Below are positions 1 through 5,439 of a stretch of DNA of 10,086 nt, one piece after another. Origin of the DNA: JBOGIF01 sp050742415 (lineage in GTDB: Bacteria; Actinomycetota; Acidimicrobiia; Acidimicrobiales; AC-14); NCBI GenBank assembly GCA_050742415.1, contig JBOGIF010000074.1, positions 1-10,086 of the forward strand, read 5' to 3'. Every line of letters starts with the position of its first letter. Position 1 is the first letter of the stretch. The notes under the pieces were generated by a model, which saw only the letters and a list, made by a program, of their open reading frames with translations, was not told the origin of the DNA and ran no database searches. The position numbers and the translations under genes are program-made.

Positions 1-83
1 CACCAAACCGTTCCTACGTTGCCGGCGCCGCGGTGACCGCCGCCGCTCGGGCCACCACCAAAGCGCTCTCCGATCGCCCCCTT

Positions 84-104
84 GGCCTCGGCCTCGGCCT
101 CGGC
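84..104. repeat. Short GGCCTC tandem repeat
   Basis: Three and a half exact copies of the hexamer GGCCTC. The unit length is a multiple of three, so a gene crossing it would keep its frame. It would read Gly-Leu, Ala-Ser or Arg-Pro on the plus strand and Glu-Ala, Gly-Arg or Pro-Arg on the minus strand. It may be simple slippage in GC-rich DNA. Confidence 0.8.
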
Positions 105-153
105 TGCCAGCGCCCGCCGCGGGCGCCGCTCTGGTGGACAACGCCTGCGTATG

Positions 154-167
154 AGTGAGTACTCACT
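154..167. promoter_or_regulatory. 14-bp palindrome, TetR-type operator candidate
   Basis: The bases AGTGAGTACTCACT form a perfect inverted repeat with no spacer. Palindromes of this TGAGTGAGTACTCACT type are typical of operators for TetR-family repressors. No regulator gene or clear promoter is visible beside it, and its target could lie off the left edge. A 14-bp perfect palindrome is expected by chance roughly once per 16 kb, so the length alone is weak evidence; the resemblance to a known operator style is what makes it notable. Confidence 0.35.
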
Positions 168-270
168 GGTTCCGGACTCGCCAGTCAGCTGTCCTGGATC
201 CGATTCTTGGCCACTCTGCTTCCTGGGAGGATGGAAGAAACCTCTCGCCGGAGGAGGCTCGCTACCGCTG

Positions 271-300
271 CTGCCGATTGGCCGCCTAAACGGCCGGCAG
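271..300. other. Bulged hairpin in the non-coding region
   Basis: CTGCC (271-275) pairs with GGCAG (296-300), and GGCCG (280-284) pairs with CGGCC (291-295), around a CCTAAA loop. A 4-nt bulge (276-279) separates the two 5-bp stems. No T-run follows on either strand, so it is not a standard intrinsic terminator. It could be part of a structured 3' UTR or a chance fold in GC-rich DNA. Confidence 0.3.
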
Positions 301-470
301 ATGACTTGCGAGTGAACGCTCCAACGCAGCTGCCGTCTTTTGTGGCAGGGCGCCCGCTTCGTTCAAGTCGTTACCGATCGTCTCAAGGGTCCGAGAGGTG
401 ATCAGCAGGGCTGCGTCGCCGACTGCCCGCCGTACTCCCAGCACCACGCTGCCAGATCGATGAGAGCGTC

Positions 471-490
471 GGCTCCGCCAGGCGGAAGCC
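471..490 (-). terminator. Weak hairpin just downstream of pyrE
   Basis: GGCT (471-474) pairs with AGCC (487-490) and CCG (475-477) with CGG (483-485), with A486 bulged and a 5-nt loop. It begins 5 nt after the pyrE stop codon on the minus strand. No U-tract follows, so this is only a possible U-less termination or 3'-end-protecting hairpin. Confidence 0.22.
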
Positions 491-495
491 CTTCC

Positions 496-1095
496 CTAGC
501 CAGCCGCTTGAGCGCTGCCTTGTCCAAGGCCTACGGGCTCGATTCCCAGGTCCCGGTAGGTAACCAAGGCACGGTACGGGATGCCCTCGGCACGAAAGCA
601 CTCGCGCGCAACTTCGCCTCGGTCGACCAGAGTGACGGCAAGGACGACTTCCGCTCCTGTTTTCCGAATCTCTTCCAGCGCTTCGAGGATGGAGCCGCCG
701 GAGGTGACGACATCGTCAACCAGAAGCACCTTGACACCAGGCTTGAGGTCAGCACCCTCAATCTTCTTCTTGGTGCCGTGATGTTTGATCTCCTTGCGGA
801 CCACGAACCACGCCCTCTCCGAGAGGAGGGCAACACCATGAGCGAACTGGTCAGCACCAAGCGTCAGACCGCCGACGGCGTCGAAGTCAATAGACGTCTC
901 CCTGGCCACTGCAAGGAAACCCTCGCAAGCGAGCTTGAGATCAGCCCCGACGGCGAAGGCCCTCTTGCCGTCGATGTAGTCGTGACTCAGTTCTCCGCTC
1001 GCCAGCTCGATGGGAGCACTTAAGCGTTGGTAGCCTTTTTTGCGGACAATCTCGATGATCCTGGGGCACAAATCATCCACACGCCATGGTTGCAC
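496..1095 (-). CDS. pyrE: Orotate phosphoribosyltransferase
   Basis: The product (199 aa) matches orotate phosphoribosyltransferase, which joins orotate to PRPP to make orotidine 5'-monophosphate in cytosolic pyrimidine synthesis. Key signs are the SHDYIDGKRA segment (residues 37-46), GGLTLGADQFAHG (75-87), the lysine-rich catalytic-loop region VVRKEIKHHGTKKKIEG (98-114) and the type I PRTase PRPP-binding motif VLLVDDVVTSGGS (123-135). The start is GTG; a GGGGGGAG ribosome-binding site lies 3 nt upstream and no longer in-frame start is credible. The length is normal for bacterial PyrE, with a short Gly/Ala/Gln tail. The gene stands alone, with no other pyr genes in view. Its coding sequence is lower in G+C than its neighbours, with more A/T-ending codons, which suggests a different history or lower expression bias. 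PRTase class and orotate specificity are fairly secure; its role in vivo as a de novo or salvage enzyme is not shown. Confidence 0.92.
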   Translation of the reverse strand: MQPWRVDDLCPRIIEIVRKKGYQRLSAPIELASGELSHDYIDGKRAFAVGADLKLACEGFLAVARETSIDFDAVGGLTLGADQFAHGVALLSERAWFVVRKEIKHHGTKKKIEGADLKPGVKVLLVDDVVTSGGSILEALEEIRKTGAEVVLAVTLVDRGEVARECFRAEGIPYRALVTYRDLGIEPVGLGQGSAQAAG

Positions 1096-1160
1096 GGCTC
1101 CCCCCCAGTGTCGACAGCGGCACTCCGGGCCGCGTCCCCGAGTCCACTCAAGATGCTCTC

Positions 1161-1166
1161 AGCATA
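1161..1166 (-). promoter_or_regulatory. Candidate -10 element for pyrE
   Basis: Read on the minus strand this is TATGCT, matching the TANNNT -10 pattern, 65 bp upstream of the GTG start. No good -35 lies at 17-18 bp. The element sits in a small ATGCT-CTC-AGCAT inverted repeat (1153-1165). A consensus TTGACA occurs further up at 1241-1246 on the minus strand, but no -10 is correctly spaced from it. Otherwise the 274 bp between pyrE and the tRNA gene hold no gene I can see. Confidence 0.3.
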
Positions 1167-1369
1167 GAGGCCTCGCTTGCGAAGTGGTGGATAGGGCTTC
1201 AGCAACCCGTGGACCACAGACCGCACACGGCGGCAGCAGGTGTCAAGCCCCGGTACCCGGCTGACCGCACAACAGGCTGATGTGACCGGTTCGTGATCAC
1301 GGAAGGCATTCCATCCCTCCCAGGCCGCGAGCCCACGCCGTGACCAGCGCCTTTACGTCCCGCACCACG

Positions 1370-1455
1370 TGCCCGGGGTGGGACTCGAACCCACACGGTC
1401 CGCAGGGACCAAGGAGGTTTAAGCTCCTCGCGTCTGCCTCTTCCGCCACCCGGGC
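1370..1455 (-). tRNA. tRNA-Leu (anticodon UAA)
   Basis: The minus strand folds as a class II tRNA of 86 nt. The acceptor stem is GCCCGGG paired with CCCGGGC, with discriminator A. The D-arm carries GGCAGACGC. The anticodon stem AGGAG/CTCCT encloses the loop CTTAAAC, placing UAA at positions 34-36. A long variable arm is formed by GGTCC-CTGC-GGACC. The T-arm is GTGGG-TTCGAGT-CCCAC. The long variable arm, UAA anticodon and A discriminator together identify leucine. CCA is not encoded, so the 3' end must be added by CCA-adding enzyme. The 5' end lies 20 nt below the GNAT stop codon. Confidence 0.96.
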
Positions 1456-1472
1456 GATGGGGCCGACGACCG

Positions 1473-1478
1473 AGGCTA
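1473..1478 (-). promoter_or_regulatory. Possible -10 element for tRNA-Leu
   Basis: TAGCCT on the minus strand fits TANNNT and includes the TAG stop codon of the acetyltransferase gene. It would start transcription about 10 nt before the tRNA 5' end. No -35 is evident at normal spacing, so read-through from the acetyltransferase gene is an equal alternative. Confidence 0.22.
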
Positions 1479-1982
1479 GCGGTCCAGCTCCAACACGTAG
1501 CCGAGGAGCCCGACGTCGGTCCCCACGACGTAGTCGCGGTCGGGGACTCTCGCGAAGCCGAGCCGCTCGTAGAGCCGCTGGGCCGCCGTCATCGACGGTT
1601 TCGTATAGAGCACGATCCGGCGGCGGCCACCCTGCCGGGCGCGGGCAATGCATTCCTCGACCAAAGCGGTCGCCGCTCCCTGCCGGCGAGCTTCGGGTAC
1701 CACCGCCAGCATCCGGATACCGGCTTCGGTCGCGTCAACCACCGGGGTGGTGGCCGGCGCCTCACCGTCGGCCCCGGAGACCGGGACGTAAGCCACGCCG
1801 CCCAACACCTCGTCACCGTCGTCGACGGCCACGATCACGACCGACCATTCGGCACGGCCGGCGACGTCGCGGAGCTGCTCGAGGTAGCCCTCGCTGACCG
1901 AGCCGGCGTAGACGGCGGCCGTGAGCTCACCGATGCGTTCGTACTCCTCGGGCCGCGCCACCCGAACTCTCAAGCCACGCAC
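1476..1982 (-). CDS. GNAT-family N-acetyltransferase
   Basis: A 168-aa single-domain GNAT protein that would transfer an acetyl group from acetyl-CoA to an unknown amine. Motif A, which binds the CoA pyrophosphate, is visible as MLAVVPEARRQGAATALVEE (residues 91-110) with the R/Q-x-x-G-x-A core RRQGAA at 99-104. Motif B is AAQRLYERLGF (133-143). A short Gly/Ala/Pro-rich insertion (about 69-83) precedes the motif A strand. I chose the GTG at 1982 because it begins 4 nt after the upstream stop codon and has GGAGG 12 nt before it. A TTG at 1973 giving an MRVRVARPEEY start is an alternative. The frame continues upstream to 2090, but that part overlaps the preceding gene and looks non-coding. Tight spacing implies translational coupling with the 108-aa gene. 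The substrate cannot be inferred. Confidence 0.88.
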   Translation of the reverse strand: MRGLRVRVARPEEYERIGELTAAVYAGSVSEGYLEQLRDVAGRAEWSVVIVAVDDGDEVLGGVAYVPVSGADGEAPATTPVVDATEAGIRMLAVVPEARRQGAATALVEECIARARQGGRRRIVLYTKPSMTAAQRLYERLGFARVPDRDYVVGTDVGLLGYVLELDR

Positions 1983-1986
1983 ACCT

Positions 1987-2313
1987 TCACGCCGCCTCCG
2001 CTCCGACTTCACCGAGGGCCGCGGCCAGCAGCACGGGCCGGAGCTCGGCCGCCTCGCGCTCGCGCACCCCGTTCGCCAGCAGGACCCCATCGGTCATGTC
2101 GGCGGCGACCTCGGCCGAAGATCGACCGCGGAGCCGCACGGCCACAACCGCGAAGCCGTCGGCACGGCGCCGAAGCGTCCGGGGCACATCGGCGACAGCG
2201 GGAGGGCTCCGAAATGCCGGCACCACGAGCCCGTGCCGGCGAGCGGCGGCGCCGAGCCCCCGGGCCATCGTGGTGAAGCCCAACGCGGTCGCCGGCTCCA
2301 TCCCGCCCAGCAT
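1987..2313 (-). CDS. Small hypothetical protein (108 aa)
   Basis: I do not recognise this family. The product is small, soluble-looking and Ala/Arg-rich. Residues 29-34 (LVVPAF) and 53-60 (GFAVVAVR) look like beta-strands flanking an Arg-rich segment, and 64-82 (RSSAEVAADM to NG) looks helical. No signal peptide, membrane segment, zinc motif or helix-turn-helix is evident. Evidence that it is real: the 4-bp gap to the acetyltransferase gene, codon use like the neighbours, and a TANNNT element placed exactly for a leaderless transcript starting at the ATG at 2313. An internal ATG at 2301 is the other possible start. It probably forms a two-gene unit with the acetyltransferase, as its partner or a protein from the same pathway; this is inference. 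Confidence 0.6.
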   Translation of the reverse strand: MLGGMEPATALGFTTMARGLGAAARRHGLVVPAFRSPPAVADVPRTLRRRADGFAVVAVRLRGRSSAEVAADMTDGVLLANGVREREAAELRPVLLAAALGEVGAEAA

Positions 2314-2319
2314 GGCAGC

Positions 2320-2325
2320 ACCGTA
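2320..2325 (-). promoter_or_regulatory. -10 element for the 108-aa gene, leaderless type
   Basis: The minus strand reads TACGGT, matching TANNNT, then 6 nt, then the ATG at 2313. This spacing puts the transcription start on or next to the A of ATG, the actinobacterial leaderless arrangement. There is no Shine-Dalgarno sequence before this ATG, which agrees. No clear -35 is visible. A weak plus-strand -10 (TATGAC, 2324-2329) shares the central TA. Confidence 0.45.
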
Positions 2326-2366
2326 TGACAGTGACAGCGGCGCCCCGACAGGCCACTCTAGGGGCC

Positions 2367-3008
2367 ATGAGCGATCCCGAGGAGCCCTCCACCGACCTTT
2401 CCGCGCAAGTTGGGGAGTCAGACCCCAACCGGCGCGAAAAGTCGGAGGACGCGGGGATCGACGACCTCGACGACTTCGACGACTTCGACGTCGACGACTT
2501 CTCGCCGTGGGCCGGGCTCGCCGCCAGCATCGGTACCGGGCTCATCGCGGTGGTGGCCGTGCAGGTGCTGCTGGCGGTGGTGGAGGGCTTCACGCTTCAC
2601 TCCGGCGAGCGGGCCGGGGTGGCCGACGACCTCTTTCATCGCCTGGGCTATCCGTTCGACGGGCTGGGCACCATCGCCCTGTTCCTGTTGATCACCGGGG
2701 TGATCGTGGTGTCCTTACCGTCGATCGTGGGTGAGGAGCTCGCCCCCGGCCACGACCGCATGGTGAGCGTGGCGCTGGTGGTGTCGGCCGTGCTGGCCGT
2801 GGTGATCGCGCTGGGCAGCATCCTCGCCGTGCGGGCCAACCTCCACGTGACCGTGGCCCAGTACTCCGCCAACCAGCGGTCGATCCCGTCGTTCGTGCGG
2901 GTTCGGCTGGCCAGCTTCCTGCTCGGGTCGCTAGGGGCGGCGGCGCTTGCGCTCTTCGGCTCGCTGGCGGCCAGGGGTCACCGGGCGGCCGAGCGTTGGG
3001 AGGGCTGA
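2367..3008 (+). CDS. Four-helix membrane protein with Asp-rich N terminus
   Basis: A 213-aa integral membrane protein I cannot assign to a named family. The N-terminal 45 residues are hydrophilic and acidic; residues 31-45 have nine Asp in DDF-type repeats encoded by near-identical 9-bp units (2460-2501). Four hydrophobic segments follow at about 49-75, 98-120, 132-156 and 178-202, with a short basic C-terminal tail. I chose the ATG at 2367 because AGGGG lies just upstream and the protein then starts MSDPEEPS. An in-frame ATG at 2325 lacks a ribosome-binding site. The last 13 bases overlap the start of the nuclease gene, so the two are co-transcribed and probably translationally coupled. The acidic head could be a cytosolic docking or charge-repulsion segment; that is speculation. 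Confidence 0.82.
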   Translation: MSDPEEPSTDLSAQVGESDPNRREKSEDAGIDDLDDFDDFDVDDFSPWAGLAASIGTGLIAVVAVQVLLAVVEGFTLHSGERAGVADDLFHRLGYPFDGLGTIALFLLITGVIVVSLPSIVGEELAPGHDRMVSVALVVSAVLAVVIALGSILAVRANLHVTVAQYSANQRSIPSFVRVRLASFLLGSLGAAALALFGSLAARGHRAAERWEG

Positions 3009-3964
3009 ACGGGCTGAACCTGGACGCGCTCAACCCGGCCCAGGCGCGGGTGGTGACCGAGCTGATGTCGCTCGGAGCCGAGCGGCCCCGGTTCCCTCCG
3101 AGCCTCGGTACCGACCTCCGAGACCATATGGAGGAGGCCTTGGCTCCGATCGTCCCAGAGCTCGGCGAACCCCTCTGGGTCACCAAGCGAGCCTTGGGCC
3201 AGGTGCACGCCTGCGAGGGCCACTACCGCGCCGAGCTGCAGGAGCCTTTCGGCTGGAATCGCCGCAACGCCGAGGGCACCGTCGTCCACAAGGCCCTGGA
3301 GCTCTCGGTGTCGGCCCGATCGGAGGTCGCCCCTCTCGACCTGGTCGACCGCGCCCTCGAGACCCTCATGGCGGACGAGCACCGCACGAGCCCTCGGCCG
3401 TGGCTGCTCGAGGCGGACGAGCTCGACGTGGCGGAGCTGCGAGCCCGCGTCAACGACACGGTCGTGAAGTTCCGGGAGTGCTGGCCGCCGTTGGCGGCGG
3501 CGTGGGCTCCTCGGACCGAGACCGGCATCGGCGCCGACCTGTGCGGCGACCGGGTCGTGCTACGGGGACGGGTCGACCTGGTCCTCGGCGTCGCACGGGG
3601 AGACGAGGCGAGGTCGCTGGTGGTCGACCTGAAGACGGGGAGGGGCCATCCCGGTCACGCCGACGACCTGCGCTTCTACGCCCTCGTTCAGACCCTGCGG
3701 GTCGGGGTCCCGCCGTTCCGGGTCGCCAGCTACTACCTGGACACGGCCACGTTCTATACCGAAGACGTCACCATGGAGACGCTCGAGACGGCCCTGCGCC
3801 GCACGGTCGACGGGGCCGCGAAGATGGCCCGCCTCCTGGACCCAAGCGCGGCCGCCGGGCTCAGCGCCGGACCCACGTGCGGTTGGTGCGGGCTCCGCCC
3901 CAGTTGTCCGGCCGCCGCGGCCGCTGCCGCAGCCGCCGACGACGACGACCCGCTCACCCGCTGA
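2996..3964 (+). CDS. RecB/Cas4-like PD-(D/E)XK nuclease with Fe-S cluster signature
   Basis: A 322-aa stand-alone nuclease of the RecB/AddB/Cas4 branch of the PD-(D/E)XK superfamily, expected to cleave DNA with divalent metal. Visible active-site elements are GTVVHKALE with H98, GRVDLVLG with D193, LVVDLKTG with D211 and K213, and the following helix RFYALVQ with Y228 and Q232. C73 (HACEGHYRA) and C295-x2-C298-x5-C304 (CGWCGLRPSC) match the split four-cysteine 4Fe-4S arrangement of AddB and Cas4. The N terminus LDALNPAQARVV resembles the start of UvrD-like helicases, but no Walker A follows. The tail is polyalanine then Asp-rich. The start is uncertain: TTG at 2996 gives the full frame, but GGGAGGG at 2998-3004 suggests initiation slightly downstream. 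It overlaps the membrane-protein gene by 13 bp. Nuclease fold is secure; the biological role is not. Confidence 0.88.
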   Translation: MGGLNGLNLDALNPAQARVVTELMSLGAERPRFPPSLGTDLRDHMEEALAPIVPELGEPLWVTKRALGQVHACEGHYRAELQEPFGWNRRNAEGTVVHKALELSVSARSEVAPLDLVDRALETLMADEHRTSPRPWLLEADELDVAELRARVNDTVVKFRECWPPLAAAWAPRTETGIGADLCGDRVVLRGRVDLVLGVARGDEARSLVVDLKTGRGHPGHADDLRFYALVQTLRVGVPPFRVASYYLDTATFYTEDVTMETLETALRRTVDGAAKMARLLDPSAAAGLSAGPTCGWCGLRPSCPAAAAAAAAADDDDPLTR

Positions 3965-5414
3965 GGGCCGCGTCCCAAAGCGCCAGGCGATCAGCGGACG
4001 GCACCTCGCTCAGTGGTCTGCCACCCTCGACGGCCAGCAGCTCGGCCCGCTCGAAGCGGCGCCGCACCTCCACCGCTACAGACCTGAGGGCGGACTCCGG
4101 GTCCACCCCGAGGCGGCGCGCCTCGGCCACCAGGGCGAACAGCCGGGGCCCGACCGAAGATGGCCGGTCGGCTCCGTCGGCGCCGTCGGTCCCGTGGGTG
4201 TCGGATGCGTCGCCGCCGGGCGTGGCGTCGAGGCCGACGGCCGCCACCTTGCGCTGGACCTTGTGCGCCAGCAGGAGGGCAGGAAGACCAGCGGGGATCC
4301 CGTCCATCATGCTCACCCGTCCCTTCTCGGCCTGCTTAAGCCTCTCCCAGTTGGCGACCACCTGGGCCACCTCAGGAGGTCTCGTGACGCCGTCCACCAC
4401 GTCGCCGAACACGTGGGGATGGCGTCCGACCAGCTTGTCGTGCACGCCGCGGGCGACGTCGGCCAGGGTGAACTGCCCGGCCTCGGCGGCCAGCGTGGCG
4501 TGGAACACGACCTGGAAGAGCAGATCCCCGAGCTCCTCCTCCAGGGCCTCGTAGCCTCCGGGGCCGTCCAGCCCGTCGATGGCCTCGATCACCTCGTAGG
4601 CCTCCTCCAGGAGGTGGCGGGTGAGCGTGGCGTGGGTCTGCTCCCGGTCCCACGGGCAGCGGGCCCGCAGGGTACGGACCAGCTCGGCGAACCGCACGAC
4701 CTCGCCCGCCACCGGCGCAGCCAGCTCGGGCACGTAAAGGGAGGTGAGATGGTCCGGCTCCACCGACCGGTCCAGCTCGTCCCACGACACCGTCACGACC
4801 GACGCGTCCGGCAGGCCGAGGCGCTGGAGGACCGTGACGCCCCCGGCAGGACCGGGGTCAACCGAGAGCTTGATCTCCGACAGGACGTGGCGCGAGTCGC
4901 ACTGGGCCACCAGCAGGGGTCCTCGCTCGCCGGCCGCCTCGAGCGCAAAGCGGCGGCCGTCGACGAGGCGGGCCCCGGCCGCCACCGGGTCGATGCCGAG
5001 CGCAGCCCACGCCAGGTCGACGAACGACAGGGCGGGGAGGACCTCGACTTGGACCCGGTCGTCGCAACGGAGCAGCTCCACGGTGCGCTCAGCGACGAGC
5101 GGGGACCCGGGGACGGCATAGAGCACCTTCCCCTGGTTCTCGGCAGCCGACACAAGGATCTCGACGATGGTCGAGTACACGTCGTCGATAGAAGCCGCCG
5201 ACTCGTACACGGAGTCGAAGCTGGTCGCATCGGGCACAGCGACCGCGGCCGGGTGGCGTGTGGTGCGCAGGTACCGGGCCGGCAACCGATCGATGGCGGC
5301 GGTCGTGGCCCGGGTCAGGAGCTCGGGGCCGGCCGGGCCGAGGCCCACGACCACGATCCGGGGGCCACCGGCCGTTCTGGGGTCAGGCGCAAGCGGCCAA
5401 CCCTGTCCAGGCAA
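3954..5414 (-). CDS. mazG: Tetrapyrrole-methylase/MazG fusion, NTP pyrophosphohydrolase
   Basis: A two-domain protein (486 aa from this start) of the YabN type. Residues about 19-231 resemble the SAM-dependent tetrapyrrole (precorrin) methylase fold: IVVVGLGPAG near the start and AVPGSPLVAERTV near 100. Residues from about 240 are MazG, which hydrolyses NTPs to NMP and pyrophosphate. CPWDREQTH (253-261), LLEEAYEVIEAI (EExxE, E270/E271/E274) and EEELGDLLF (ExxD, E294/D297) supply the Mg2+-binding residues. The second MazG repeat appears degenerate: KVAAVGLDAT leads into a Gly/Asp/Thr linker, then resumes at LFALVAEARRLGVDP. I chose TTG at 5414, 25 nt after the surA-like stop. The frame is open to a GTG at 5501, but that overlaps the Pro-rich surA-like tail and reads as Arg/Pro shadow sequence; GTG at 5354 is another option. 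It is the last gene of the mfd operon. Confidence 0.9.
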   Translation of the reverse strand: MPGQGWPLAPDPRTAGGPRIVVVGLGPAGPELLTRATTAAIDRLPARYLRTTRHPAAVAVPDATSFDSVYESAASIDDVYSTIVEILVSAAENQGKVLYAVPGSPLVAERTVELLRCDDRVQVEVLPALSFVDLAWAALGIDPVAAGARLVDGRRFALEAAGERGPLLVAQCDSRHVLSEIKLSVDPGPAGGVTVLQRLGLPDASVVTVSWDELDRSVEPDHLTSLYVPELAAPVAGEVVRFAELVRTLRARCPWDREQTHATLTRHLLEEAYEVIEAIDGLDGPGGYEALEEELGDLLFQVVFHATLAAEAGQFTLADVARGVHDKLVGRHPHVFGDVVDGVTRPPEVAQVVANWERLKQAEKGRVSMMDGIPAGLPALLLAHKVQRKVAAVGLDATPGGDASDTHGTDGADGADRPSSVGPRLFALVAEARRLGVDPESALRSVAVEVRRRFERAELLAVEGGRPLSEVPSADRLALWDAALSG

Positions 5415-5439
5415 CCCCGGAACGATCGGGACGCTCAGG

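Larger units (their letters stand above)
1..495. other. Left-end region without a supportable gene
   Basis: No reading frame here gives a protein I recognise. One plus-strand frame is open from the left edge to a TGA at 156-158 and would encode an alanine/glycine-rich peptide ending in PAYE; it could be the 3' end of a gene lying off the window. A minus-strand frame rich in Ala-Glu repeats crosses the same bases without a start codon, so the evidence does not choose between them. From about 160 to 470 all frames look non-coding. The stretch lies downstream of pyrE on the minus strand and contains the hexamer repeat, the 14-bp palindrome and the hairpins listed separately. Confidence 0.6.

Noticed and set aside
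82..315. Plus-strand open frame starting at a TTG in the GGCCTC repeat
   Set aside because: The start lies inside a simple repeat, there is no ribosome-binding site, and the product is low complexity at first and then irregular.
534..562. T-loop-like sequence (GGCTCGATTCCC) as a possible tRNA remnant or att repeat of tRNA-Leu
   Set aside because: Only partly similar to the tRNA T-arm, on the opposite strand, and explained by the pyrE C-terminal codons; no other tRNA arms are present.
340..1023. Long plus-strand open frame (227 codons) opposite pyrE
   Set aside because: It is antisense to almost the whole of pyrE, whose catalytic motifs are clear on the minus strand; its translation has no recognisable domain.
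1241..1246. Consensus TTGACA -35 on the minus strand
   Set aside because: No TANNNT element occurs 16-19 bp downstream, so it was not annotated as a promoter.
1983..2090. N-terminal extension of the acetyltransferase to 2090
   Set aside because: Would overlap the 108-aa gene by about 100 bp and adds Cys/Arg/Pro-rich sequence not seen at GNAT N termini.
2947..4554. 535-codon plus-strand open frame spanning the nuclease gene and part of mazG
   Set aside because: An Arg/Pro/Gly-rich shadow frame typical of high-GC DNA; it crosses two well-supported genes in the wrong frame or strand.
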